DNA from: Rosa chinensis
Taxonomy: Eukaryota; Streptophyta; Magnoliopsida; Rosales; Rosaceae
Direction of reading: 5' to 3'
Assembly: GCF_002994745.2 (NCBI RefSeq)
Contig: NC_037090.1
Span: 30,610,501-30,674,500, forward strand
Length of the DNA stretch: 64,000 bases
The position numbers and the translations under genes are program-made. The notes beneath the pieces were generated by a model, which searched no databases, was not told where the DNA came from, and was given only the letters and a program-made list of their open reading frames with translations. Positions 11,500 through 22,026 of this stretch are shown here, piece after piece (the stretch's first letter is position 1; the number at the start of each line of letters is the position of its first letter).

Positions 11500-13299
11500 G
11501 CAGGTGAGTTAATTCTCAACGTTTTCCTCTGATTTTGAATAACCCTGCGAAGCATATTGCATGTAGGACGTATGTGTCCTAATTTTCCACAATAATGACA
11601 AGTAGGAATGAAGTTTTTAGGGTTGTGAATAAACCTGGGCTAACAAAGTTTGTTAGGACTTACTGATGAGCTTTTCTGAAGTGTTGGGTGAGCCACACGT
11701 GGTTCTGATTTTGCAAGCAACTTGGAACTAGACCCATTTTCATAAGAACTTTGTGGCTGACTTGATGAGCTTTCACATTCCACACCTTTTACAAACCTCA
11801 AAGGCTTGCAGGTCTCACCATTGTATCCTAATCCCTCTTTGTTGCAATGAGCTTTGCCTAATCCAATCATTTTTTAGACTTTTTCAAACCCTATAGTGAA
11901 CTTGTTCAAGCTTTCATTGACCCTCAATAATTCATCCAGCAACTTCTCATTTTCAAGGATTAGTGAAACATTTAGATTAGATTGAGCTTTTATTTCAACC
12001 TGCAAAACTTTGATTTTGTTAGTGAGCTCATCATGTTCCTTGTCCCAATCTTGAGACCCGGCCTTACCCTGAAAAACTTTGATCTTATCAACAAGGTTAG
12101 CACGCTCTTCTTCCCAATCTTTCAAAGAAATTTCAAAATTTTGCTCAATTTTTTCTTTTTCCACTCTCAATGATTCAACTTCTTTTTCAAGTTTGTTATT
12201 TTTTTGAAGAACAATTTTTGAAGCATTATACAATTGCTTACACTTTTCATTTGTTTCTTCATCAAGAGTATTATCTTCTAAATCAGAACCATCAGATAAT
12301 TCAGAATCAAAAGAGGAACTAAGAGCAACATTTACCTCTTCGCCATCGGATTGAGAGCCTTCATCACTGTCACTCCAAGAAGATTTTAGAGCCTTGTTTC
12401 CACGTAAATTATATTTCTTGTTGCCATAATCGGCAGCAAGATGTCCAATTCCACCACACTCAAAGTATTTAGGATTGTTAGGAAAAAATTTCGATGAGTT
12501 TCCAGAAGAGTTTTTGTTTTTAAAAAAAAATTTGAACTCTTTAGTCAACAAAGCTAAATCCACAGAATCATCAACAATGTAATCTTTCTTTTTAATAGAA
12601 GAGAGAGCAACATTTTTTTACCATTTTCTTGGGCTTGATCCTTATCTCAAAGGTTTTGAGATTACCTATCAGTTTGTCAAGATAATAGGTGTCCAGGTCT
12701 TGAGTCTCCTCTATAGTTGTTTGTTTGGATTGAAACTTTGATGAAAGAGACCTAAGAATTTTCTTGACAATCCGATGCTCTTCAAAAGGATCACCAAGAC
12801 TGTGACACTAACTTGTCACGTTCATAAGACGAGCATGAAAGTCATCTATTGATTCATCCTCCCCCATTTGCATGATCTCAAACTCCAAAACAAGTCTCTG
12901 AAGCTTCTGACCTCTAACCTTTTTATTTTCTTCATAAGTGACCTAAAGAAGATCCCATGCTTGTTTAGCCGTGTCACAATGGCTGATTCTCACCCTATCT
13001 TTCTTGGATAAAGCTGTGTATAAGGAATTCCGTGCCATGAAATCACAACTTCTATTTTGAACCTCCTCTTCTGTCCATTCCTTCCTAGGCTTAAGAACTC
13101 TTGCAGATGCCCCTTCAACTTTCTTTAAGTCTTCAACCTTGGTTGGGTGTTCCCATCCAGTCTCAACGATATTCCACATATTTTCATCCTAAGAGTAGAG
13201 GAATGCCCTCATCATGATCTTCCATTGTGAGTAATCTTCACCATCAAACAAAGGGGGGCAATTTATCGAACTGGAGGCTCTGTTATATTCACGTTCCAT
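11500..13299 (-). pseudogene. Decayed Sirevirus-type gag
   Basis: The gag starts at an ATG at 13297-13299, 36 bp from the primer-binding region, and reads into the copia gag (UBN2-type) domain. A TAG interrupts it after about 37 codons; the frame resumes as the 12943-13179 open frame ('KEWTEEEVQNRSCDFMARN'). Further stops follow near 12830 and 12590. The longest intact piece, 11874-12563, holds a degenerate zinc knuckle (CGGIGHLAADY, last cysteine replaced by tyrosine), an acidic serine-rich stretch and a long coiled coil. A second, intact knuckle, CHYCGKLGHIRPTC, lies near 11560-11600. Two knuckles plus a coiled coil fit Sirevirus gag. It cannot be translated as one protein. Confidence 0.8.
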
Positions 13300-13334
13300 C
13301 CTTGATCACGGATCAACTAAAAAGCTTTAGAACC

Positions 13335-13349
13335 TGCTCTGATGCCAAA
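13335..13349 (-). other. Primer-binding site of the Sirevirus-like element
   Basis: Minus strand TTTGGCATCAGAGCAGG lies directly inside the 5' LTR and is complementary to the 3' end of initiator tRNA-Met, with one mismatch to the usual TGGTATCAGAGC. Confidence 0.8.
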
Positions 13350-14264
13350 TGAAAAATACAAGGACAGAATGTGTTTTCTGAAGAATGGGGATTGCAGTGC
13401 ACTGATCAATCCTTACTGGGTAGCAGAAACCAAAATAACAAACTAAACACCAGATTTTGGTTACGCGGTGAAAACCTCAAAATATAAGATTAAAAACACT
13501 GCGGGCTCTTACTCTTGAGAACCCAAAATAATGATCATCTTATTCAAAAAGATATGTTCTTTTACACTTGAATAGCACTAGCTTGGCTATAAGGTTTAGA
13601 CAAAAGCTAACACAAAATTAGTCTTCCTTCTAGAACTCCTTCACTTGAATGATCACCAATTCTTGCTCTTCTTTCTTCACATTCGCTCTAATGATCTCAA
13701 GAGAGTGTTTATGCATATGAAGACACAATCAATAACTCTTATACATGGACCAAGTGTTTGACTCTTTGTGAAGACTCAATTTCAAACTAACATGCAAAAC
13801 TCATGCAAGACTCCATCAAAAATTCTTGCGTCTATGGATCTACCCAACTTACCGTGTATCTTTCAGGCTCATATACTAGACCAGCGGCAACTACTCAATA
13901 ATCCAAGGATTCTACCCTAATTCCCAATTAATTTGGAAAGAAACTTCCCATATATGAACTCCAACAAATCTTAAGGGAAATCAATTAGGATTAGACACGT
14001 CCTAAAAACCCTAGGACATCAATAGTACGATTTAAACAATCAGAAGACTCTTTAAAAACGTAAACACATAAAACCAAAAACCTACTTTCCAAAATCGGAC
14101 TCCACATGAAACTGACTGCAGACTCGGGGATTGCAACATATGTTGCAATCCCATGCATATGCAGATAAATTTACCTGTCCTGTGACTCTTCGAGATCACT
14201 AAAGGGCGTTGTCATAGCTTTGTATGGGAATGCCAATACGGCAGGTACAAAATCTGTACCTACA
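13350..14264 (-). repeat. 5' LTR of the Sirevirus-like element
   Basis: 915 bp, the partner of 4236-5137. The two differ by scattered substitutions and small indels. Confidence 0.88.
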
Positions 14265-15123
14265 CTGTGTCATCCAACCAATAAGAAGCCTTCAATTTAG
14301 CACCTTGATTCTAGGGAGATTACTTTTGCATTAATTATATGATTATTTTCTGATTTATCTCCTCAATTTCGGCCAAGGAAGGAGTGTGGAGCTCAAGGAA
14401 TGTATCTGGACTTGTTTTCAACCTTTTTGTTTGTTGTAATCTCTTGAATTTCTCCGTGAAAAGTTCAAATTTCAAAAACGTCACTTTCCAGAATCCCTTG
14501 AATACCTCACGGCAAAAACACTTATTTCACTTAGAATTCCTTCCTTTTGCATCCAAGAAACCCTAGTATACTTTGGTCTCTTTATTTGCCTCAATATCCC
14601 AAGTTTTCTAGAACATTCTTGAGCTCTCTTGAAGACACATGGTCTCCTAGTGCTCTAAGGTTTCCTAGCCCCATCAAGACTTCTCATGTCTTCAGGACTC
14701 TTACTCAAACAAGGACTCTTCATATGAAATGTTCCTGAACCTTCCAGAATCTTCTTTTGCTTTCCTAGTTCAACTAGGACTCTACATTTTCTTCATTTCT
14801 CCGAACATGTTTCCTAGTTAACCCAGGATTCCTACTTTGACTGGGTTTCCTAGTCGGACCAGGGTTTCCTGGACGGATCAGGATTTCCTGGCTAGACCAG
14901 AAAAACTTCATTTATTCGTTTCAACTCATTTCTGCAGCCCTTGTGCCTTGCCTTTGTCATTTTCAACGTTCCCTTGCTTCTCATTTGTCTTTAAGCTCAT
15001 TTCTTCTCCATTTACTCTATGGTACCTGAAAATAGAAACTTTATTAAAACTGATTTATTTAAGGGAATAACTAAGTAAAATATGAGGAAATAACTATTAA
15101 AACATCGCATTAAAATACTCCTA

Positions 15124-15480
15124 TCAAACCATGTAAAGAGTCGACTCATTCTTCATATGTACTGAGGCCAGTGTTATGTCCACCTCAAGGAACTTTCCAT
15201 CACAAACGAGTGTGAATTGGTCAGGTTGAATCTTCTCCTTAGCCTGAATCATTGTTTTTACTCTTTGGATGGTATCTTCTGCTTTTCCCTCAATCTCAGT
15301 GGTGTCCTGACTAGATGGTAGTTTGACAAATAATTTCATTCCCACAATATTCTTGAAAACAAGATCAACAGCGCACTCAAGAAATCGACAATCAAATAAT
15401 ACCCTTTGAAAGTCCATGAGCGGCTGACCAGCCAAGAAGAACGTACATTTTATTGATATCTCGCATGAAGCTGTAAAAGA
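15124..15480 (-). pseudogene. Divergent polyubiquitin-like gene, 3' end removed by insertions
   Basis: The minus-strand frame aligns to tandem ubiquitin folds. The end of one unit reads 'FLAGQPLMDF', equivalent to the IFAGKQLEDG strand of ubiquitin. A second unit starts at MKLFVKLPSS and includes 'DTIQRVKTMIQAKEKIQPDQ', equivalent to the ubiquitin alpha helix. It ends after STLYMV, where ubiquitin reads STLHLV; the stop (15124-15126) is contributed by the first bases of the solo LTR, so the C-terminal tail with the di-glycine is lost. The ubiquitin-type surface is poorly conserved, which suggests a ubiquitin-like family member or an old pseudogene. An acceptor-like TTTTACAG near 15470 could start this exon. 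Confidence 0.6.
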
Positions 15481-15900
15481 TTTTTAGCTCTTTTGCCCTA
15501 TCAGTGTCCCTTTTTTATTTTGGTTTGGTTTGGTTTCTTTTCTATTTTATTTTGAATTGTTTTGGTTATCGATCTGGTTCCTTTTTTTTTTTTTGTCAAA
15601 ATGATAACTTCATTTGATTACTATTAGTTGTTAGTTCAATTAGAAAGCAATTGATAATTGTTATACGTCTTGAAAGCAGTTATACTACCCGCAGCAAACT
15701 TGGGATCTCTAACTAGTAAATTTACAGCCAGCACGGCTTGAATATACAACGTGAGAGAAAAGGAAATAAAATAGTCCTTTGTTGCATAAGAAGATACTAA
15801 TTTGCACCCAATCCAACATCAACCCGAAATGGAAAGCAATTTCCAATCCCGGATAGGTACGAATTCCGGCTAGACAACACCTAGCAGCTACACCACTGTC
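15481..15900. other. Intergenic sequence upstream of the IST1-like gene
   Basis: T-rich sequence between the ubiquitin-like remnant and the IST1-like gene. No further gene or repeat is recognised. Confidence 0.5.
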
Positions 15901-15909
15901 ACTTACCAG

Positions 15910-15916
15910 TATAAAA
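15910..15916 (+). promoter_or_regulatory. TATA box of the IST1-like gene
   Basis: TATAAAA, 94 bp upstream of the chosen ATG, within ACCAGTATAAAACACC. The position fits a plant core promoter. Confidence 0.6.
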
Positions 15917-16009
15917 CACCCTCCACGTTGTTTTTAGGAAACAAGAAAAATCAAATTTCTTAATTGCTTTCTTGTGCTCTATCTTCCTTCCCAAACCTCG
16001 GACGAAGAC

Positions 16010-16978
16010 ATGTTGATGTTGGCCTTATTGTTGGGTTGGAGAAAAGCTTCAAAGTGCAAGAAACTACTCAAACAAGTTCGGTCCCGGCTCGAGTGCTTGA
16101 AAAACGAGAGGTCTGCTATTTCTACGCAGTTACGGAAAGAGCTTGAGAAACTAGACGACGAGGCACTGAACCTCAGGATCGAACAAGAACAACACATCAG
16201 AGACGAATCTTCGGTTTACAATTTGCTCGACCATTTCTGCAACCTCATCCTTAAGCACTCCTTTTATAATTATATTCGAACGCACAAGCAGTGTCGTCAA
16301 AGAAACCTAGCTGAAGCAGTTTCAAGTCTTGTCTTTGCTTCTTCAAGATTAAGATGCGGGGTGATTCCAGAGCTTGAGGAGATCAGGGACCTTTTTGGAG
16401 AGCGTTACGGGGAGAGTTTTGTAGAAACTACTGTGAAACTGGTGCCTGGGAATCGTGTAAACCCTACCTTCAAAAAGTCTATTCTTGCTCTCTTCCCAGA
16501 CTCAGTGGTGCCCAATGATAGAGTAAAACAAGAACTGGTAAAACCCTCTTTTACTAGTTCTTCTACTGATGAGGCACCAGAAAGATCATCAACAGCAGAG
16601 GAAAAGGACGACGAGGATCGCAACAATAAACTACAACTTATTACCTTCCAATCTTCTAAACACGTCCACCCCAAATTGCCTGACTGGGATGATATATTTA
16701 CCAAGTTCAGAGCCCTCAAGAAGCCTAAGTACGTCAACCCTAAGTTGCCAGAATATGATGATATTACAGCCAAGGATAAGGCTGTCAAGAGCCCTATTAT
16801 TAATAATGAGAACACTACTGCTGATAATTACCGCTCGCAATTAGAGTACGATGATGAGCATGATAATATTGATGACGGAGCAATGTTCAGTTATTCATGG
16901 TTGTCGATAGAGAGCATTTTGGCAATGATAAACCAGCCCCAATGTGCCAGTGTCATTAACACAATCACCCCATATTGA
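16010..16978 (+). CDS. IST1-like protein (ESCRT-III/Vps4 regulator)
   Basis: A single-exon frame of 322 residues. IST1 proteins bind ESCRT-III (CHMP1) and Vps4 and tune membrane scission at multivesicular endosomes. Residues 5-175 match the IST1 (DUF292) helical domain: 'WRKASKCKKLLKQVRSRLE' at the start, then 'RIEQEQHIRDESSVYNLLD', then 'AVSSLVFASSRLRCGVIPE' and 'IRDLFGERYG'. The C-terminal half is acidic and low-complexity, with two copies of a PKLPD/EYDD-type motif (16666-16695 and 16732-16761) known from plant IST1-like proteins. The frame is open further upstream, but the first ATG is at 16010, right before the domain. The gene looks intact. It converges on the IQD gene. Single-exon structure is unusual for plant ISTL genes and might indicate an intron-poor subfamily or a retrocopy; no poly-A tail or TSD was recognised. 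Confidence 0.85.
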   Translation: MLMLALLLGWRKASKCKKLLKQVRSRLECLKNERSAISTQLRKELEKLDDEALNLRIEQEQHIRDESSVYNLLDHFCNLILKHSFYNYIRTHKQCRQRNLAEAVSSLVFASSRLRCGVIPELEEIRDLFGERYGESFVETTVKLVPGNRVNPTFKKSILALFPDSVVPNDRVKQELVKPSFTSSSTDEAPERSSTAEEKDDEDRNNKLQLITFQSSKHVHPKLPDWDDIFTKFRALKKPKYVNPKLPEYDDITAKDKAVKSPIINNENTTADNYRSQLEYDDEHDNIDDGAMFSYSWLSIESILAMINQPQCASVINTITPY

Positions 16979-17890
16979 ATCCCTAGCGTATTCGTTAGAT
17001 TGTGTTATTTATTATATGTATCATCATGTTAATTATTAAATTAAATGAAGATTTTTTTTTCCTTTGTTGGAACATGAAGATTTAATTTATACAAAAAATC
17101 CCCATTCACTACTATTTAAGCTTTCACAGTGTCTATATATTTAGCTCCTGATTAACTCCACCTCCCAATCTTGGTCCTCGATCCACAGATTGTACTAGCA
17201 TTCTCTGCTCTGAGATATAGTCGTCCTAAAGTAGAAAATGAAAGTTTTAATTCTGATTTGACACAAGATCTTTGTATTGGGTGACTTAATTTCTTCAGTC
17301 TCACCTTTAGCTAGATCTCTCTCCCAACGTCTAATATAATGTTGCTGCAGAAGAATATGGAGACACAAATTAGAAAAGCTACGAAATTATATAAATGTGA
17401 CCGGTCGTTCATTGCAAATAGAATGCAGGGTTTTTTGAGTAAAATTCCGATAAAAAGGATGGATAGATTGAAGACCTTATGTGTCTGCTAAACCAATTAG
17501 TAGTGGACCATGCTAACCCGTTGTGGTATAAAGCAGACAATATACTTTCACATCAATCGAGCCCCAAGAATAGTTATGGGTTACTCATATGTTGGCCAAG
17601 AATTAGGCCTTGAACGAAATAAGTTCAGACGGGTGATTCATCTGACGTAAGGCTTTTTAGAGGATTGAATACAACCCTAGCTACAGTTCCATATTTAGTA
17701 ATTCCTGAACCAAACGGGGGAACGAACGAATGAGAGATCATACTGCATAAGTTATATATTATAACTACTATATGACCGTCTTTTAACATTTATTATTGCT
17801 TAAATATAGATCCAATATTCCAACAAAATCTATACATTCTTAACATTCTTACTAATAAAGCTTGCTAATTTATTGAGCATTATAAGTAAA
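16979..17890. other. Intergenic region between two convergent genes
   Basis: AT-rich sequence that holds the 3' flanks of the IST1-like and IQD genes. No additional coding sequence or repeat was recognised. Confidence 0.5.
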
Positions 17891-17894
17891 ATTA

Positions 17895-18139
17895 TTAAAG
17901 AGAGAAGCCATTCTCATTATTAAGGTAAGTGTGATTGTACTGTCCGTCCGGTGATCCTACTCGTTGTTTCGGCATGCCCTAGAGGCCTTGTCTCTCCTTG
18001 GCAGAACCTGACATGGCTACCACTGCAAGCTGGAAAAACACTGGAGAAGTTGCCTTCAAGATATGGTCTTAATCTTGAGCAGAGTTCTAGATCTGTTTTG
18101 CTTGACAGAAAGATAGTCTTGAAAATGAAAGGCATACAC
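17895..18139 (-). pseudogene. Decayed C-terminal coding remnant of the IQD gene
   Basis: Beyond the in-frame stop at 18140, a different minus-strand frame still resembles an IQD C-terminus: 'RLSFCQAKQ' near 18080, 'SGSAKERQGL', then a TAG, then 'GMPKQRVGSPDG', equivalent to the family's SAKAKARSxSxPKQR signature, ending in a TAA near 17895. At least three stop codons interrupt it. It is read here as formerly coding sequence of the last exon, lost after a frameshift. Confidence 0.6.
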
Positions 18140-20238
18140 TCATCGACCTTCCATTGAATATTCATTTCTCAAATGTCTCAGTTTAACAGTTCCAGACGTT
18201 CCACCAGTACTACCATTTGAATCTTCTAACATTTTCACATTGTGGCTTTCCTGAAAATATAATTATGTCGCACAGAGTTACTAGAGGAAACTAAAATACA
18301 GCTATAGTTATGTTATGGCCAACTAAACATAATAGCCTAATTATTTTGGATTCAGTATAAATTGTTCCTCTTCTTTTATTTATATCCAACGGAGATAAGA
18401 AGAGTTCATATGATTTCAAAATGAAGTACCCGGAGAGAGAACGAGTATTTCTTCATCCGTTCTCTTTTGATTCTGGCCTCTTGCTTTCTTAGCCATATTG
18501 CTTCAATGTCCTCCTTTGAAATTAGACTGTCATCCCACCTTAGCTGTCTGCTGCTGCATAAAAGCTGTCCACAAATCCATATAAACAACAATATTCAGTA
18601 AATTCATATATGGCATCATAGAACATTAAGCCTCATTGAACTATGAGCATATATAGAATCTAATCATAGGTACAGTTAAGCATGGACTTCACAAAGGAAT
18701 GACTGGAAATTCTCCAGGCTGCATGTTCTTCATTTTCGTAATCTCTACCTACTTTTGCAAGAAGCTCAACAAGAGCTTTCTGAAGGCCTAAAACAATGTA
18801 TTATGGAATCTAACCATTGTATTTGAAATAAATAATACATATGAAAAATTAAATAAAGTTCAGAAATAGCTTGGAGATCAGCACTACATGTATAAGTGCA
18901 CATCTGTATGTAATTCTGTTATCTGCCGACTACTAGAAAAGATTGTTCTCATTCTTCATAACCTTTTCTTTCTCATTATATATATATATATATATATATA
19001 TGAATATAAATTTTTCATATATAAGATATATCGCATCACTTACTGTTATTTCTCTCTCATCCAACTCCCCTTTTGGCCTGCCAAGATGCTTCTTTTCGCT
19101 ACCGTTGCATCTCACATCTACGGTAGAAATGCTCCTTTTCGTAACCTCTGTCTGTGCTTTTCTGTTAGATGGCAACCGCTTCAAAGATATGAGTGCTTGA
19201 CGTCTCACAGCTCGACCACGAACTATGGCTTGAAGCCTGACCAGTCCTCGCAAGGCTCGCAATGCTTTCCTTGCCTGTTTCACTTGAAAATTAGATCATG
19301 CTAGTGACATGACATGATGGTATCCTCATTGCATGATATCAATTTGACTGCATTGTAGATTCACACACACACACACAATACAATAGTGGTTGTTCCTAAC
19401 TTTTTTAAAAACCATTTCTCTTAAAGGTTGTGTTTCAAAACACTTCGTGTTAAAACAAATTCCAGGTGTCATTAGAACTCCAATCTAATGCAAGAACAAA
19501 TTGAGATTGACAGGAACATATATTGGGACTTACACCTCAAATTAATTACAATGTTCTCACCTGCTCGTCAACTTCTCCCAACTGTAATGAGAAGCTTTAA
19601 ACCAATCACATAACCAAGATCTTCCTTATGCATTCAAATCCTAAATCATACTAGTAGTTATACACAAGTTTTTGTCGGTCAAGATGGAGGGACAAGTGTA
19701 ATAAGGTACTGGTATATGTATATAACTGCCGAGTTGCCTGACTAGTACGGACATAATAGCATAGTTTTTAAGAAACTCACAAGATGCGAGCGATAAGCAC
19801 TTTGAATTTTAATGGCAGCCAAGTTCCTGTCAAACTTTGTGAAATGGTGGAAAGATTGTGAAGCTCCCGTTAGGCGCACAACCTCAGCTGCAGCTTGGGC
19901 AGCAGCTACAGCTGCCTTGGCTGCAACCGCTGTTGCTATTGCAACAGTCAAAGCATGTTTTTTCTGCTCTTCTGTAGCTTCACGAAATGCTCTTTCTGAT
20001 GCTGTAAGCACAGCGTGAGAAGGGTAGTGCTGAAGTTCAAGTCTTCCAAAAATCCATCTCCACTTGTTTGATATCTGCAAAAGTACAGAAAGTAACAGAT
20101 ATATTACACAAAATAGGGACACAAATAAGCAGTTAATACAAGTAAGGAAGAGTGTGATTCAACCTTTTTCGTGTTTGTCTTTAATTCTGGAGTAAAGAGC
20201 CTCTTCACCCAACCAAACCAGCCCTTTGTCCTTGCCAT
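18140..20238 (-). CDS. IQ67-domain (IQD) calmodulin-binding protein, C-terminally truncated
   Basis: Five exons: 20238-20164, 20074-19781, 19274-19044, 18564-18430 and 18250-18140, all joined in phase 0 with GT-AG introns, giving 281 residues. Exon 1 encodes the family N-terminus [15 protein letters not shown]. Exons 2 and 3 encode the IQ67 region, with '[13 protein letters not shown]' and '[19 protein letters not shown]', split by an intron inside the first IQ motif as is typical of this family. Exon 4 reads '[20 protein letters not shown]'. IQD proteins bind calmodulin and act as scaffolds at microtubules, membranes or the nucleus. Exon 5 stops after 36 codons, while the recognisable C-terminal motifs lie downstream in another frame, so the product lacks the usual C-terminus. 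Whether this is a functional short isoform or an early pseudogene is open. Confidence 0.8.
18976..19001. repeat. (TA)n microsatellite in IQD intron 3
   Basis: About 12 TA units, just downstream of the exon 3 donor site on the minus strand. Confidence 0.9.
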
Positions 20239-22026
20239 TATGTCCTCGTTAACTTGTTATGTTAAACATAAAATTCAAGCTACAGAAATACAACAGAGAA
20301 AAGTAAAAAAATAGTATGAGCACCTCGTGACACTTGAAATGTACGTTCTAACTAGACTCCTGAATTCTTAAGTTCTTTAAGCTAAAACACTAGAAACCTG
20401 TTAAAGCTATCACAACTTCATGATTCTCCAAATGGACTTTTCTTTGTCTTGATATATCAGTAGGTTCTCAATGGTTCTTGTTTACAGAATGAAAGAGAGA
20501 CTGAAAGCAAGAAATGTAAAGAGAAAGTCTACTCATTCTAATGAGATTGCTGAAGAGTAAGTCTATACTTATATAGTCAATTCCACAAGCACCCTTGATG
20601 ATTCAAGTGTCAATGGAAGTCTAACATACAGATTAACTGATAAATAATGCTGCACTGCCTAGATTGTATGGTATATCATGATGACTTTGGTCCAATAAGA
20701 ACCATCTGGCCAACACTATTTAGTAGATATATAACTAAATTGCAACTTTATGATGTATAACTAAAATGAATGGCCCCCTCTTCTCTTTATTTCTGTGCTG
20801 CACTACTCGATGTGAGTCATGTGACTATATGACCAAGTTTTGACTTGTCAAATTAGAACTTTCGCCTCCAAAGTGTGACCCAGTAAAGTGAGACCAAACT
20901 GCCTTTTGAGCTGTTCAATATCCATAATGAATCAAGTCTATCAATTAATGGCCAGAATCTTGTCCAGCTTTTGCTTTCTTTCTTTCTTTCTTTTTTTGGG
21001 CCAAATTATTCAACTTTTGCTTAACTTAGATTTACTCATTTAGGCTGCAATGAGTTGTCCTAATTAGAATAGAAAATGACCCCTTGCTAATAGGACCTAC
21101 CTAGCTAGATTCAGAAGAGCCTCTTCACCCAACTAAACCAACCCTTAATAGACTAAGGGCCTTCCTTTACCCAGCAATGATCCTATCTCTAAATCCCCAT
21201 CAAAGAACCCATTATTAATATTTCATTTTATGTTTTATTTTCCGGTTTGTATTCTTGATTAAAGAAAGTAATCTGTTCTTCTTCTTAAAAAGAGAAAAAA
21301 CCAGCTTTTAGATTAATTTATTTGAAAACAGGGGTCAACTAATCATCAGCTTGATGGAAGAAAGAGTTCACCAGTAAGCATGACAATATTGAAATGAAAA
21401 GCATACTATCACTATCATGACTAAATGCATTCTCAACACTTGATGCAGTCTTCAATCTTGAATATTTATGTAAACTATAGGATTATAAAAATAACATTAA
21501 ACTTGCATTTCAGAGTGGCGGAGCTTTGCTTCATGTTCCAGGGACCATAAGATAAATTAAAATCAGTTTTGCTTTTAGTGTGCTATGCTTTCAGTTTTAA
21601 AGGTCTATTAACAAGAAAAGAATAACAAAGAGAATTATTATTATTATTATTATTTAATTTTCATTGGGTCACTTTAAAAATTTTGTACATTCAATTCTTT
21701 GGTGGTTAGATCATTCTTTGCTTTAGTACTAAGATATCCAGAAGCTGAGAATGCAGCTTGGTTTGACTGCAAAAGACTGGAAACAGCTAACCACTGGGAA
21801 CAATAAATATAGGTAAAGCACCCTAACATCATTATACTGTTCAGATCAACAGCATTGAGCATTGAAATATTGAAGCATGAAGAAAAGAATACATTGAAAT
21901 ATTGTACAGAGAGATGCGTGTTGTAGTTTCCGTGTATATACACATTTATTTTTTCTTTAATTTTATGTTAGTTTCAAATAGTTTCCTTTCTGCTGGTAGC
22001 ACAGAAAATCAGAAGGAAACAGTTTA
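20239..22026. other. IQD upstream region and 3' flank of the PAP16-like gene
   Basis: AT-rich intergenic DNA with a CTTT microsatellite near 20976-20992 and an (ATT)n tract near 21637-21657. A 30-bp stretch at 21118-21147 resembles part of IQD exon 1. I see no gene. Confidence 0.5.

Larger units (their letters stand above)
4236..14264 (-). mobile_element. Sirevirus-like Ty1/copia element with large pol deletion, itself hit by a CACTA
   Basis: Two LTRs, 4236-5137 and 13350-14264, flank the element, with a perfect TSD CTGTG at 4231-4235 and 14265-14269. The primer-binding site next to the right LTR reads TGGCATCAGAGC on the minus strand, matching initiator-tRNA-Met sites. Several polypurine tracts precede the 3' LTR, and gag has a coiled coil and two zinc knuckles; both features are characteristic of Sireviruses. 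Most of pol is missing: gag is followed directly by the last part of RNase H (11495-11217). Without the CACTA at 6297-11053 the element is about 5.3 kb. Confidence 0.88.
2956..15126 (-). mobile_element. Solo LTR (Ty3/gypsy type) interrupted by a nested copia element
   Basis: The two outer pieces, 2956-4235 and 14265-15126, form one LTR of about 2.1 kb. It begins TGATACGCT and ends CCTATCA on the plus strand and is flanked by a perfect 5-bp TSD, AACCA, at 2951-2955 and 15127-15131. No primer-binding site, polypurine tract or coding region belongs to it, so it is a solo LTR. The minus orientation is by analogy with the Athila LTR in this window: both share a 'TNNGCTTGC' stretch near the LTR end and a GGGGATT motif. 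The insertion at 4235/14265 is the Sirevirus-like element. Confidence 0.8.

Noticed and set aside
15974..16009. Upstream extension of the IST1-like frame
   Set aside because: The extension begins at GTG, not ATG; the first ATG is at 16010, right before the conserved domain.
17920..18165. 81-residue minus-strand frame at the end of the IQD gene
   Set aside because: It overlaps the last exon in a frame without IQD similarity; the IQD-like residues are in another frame.
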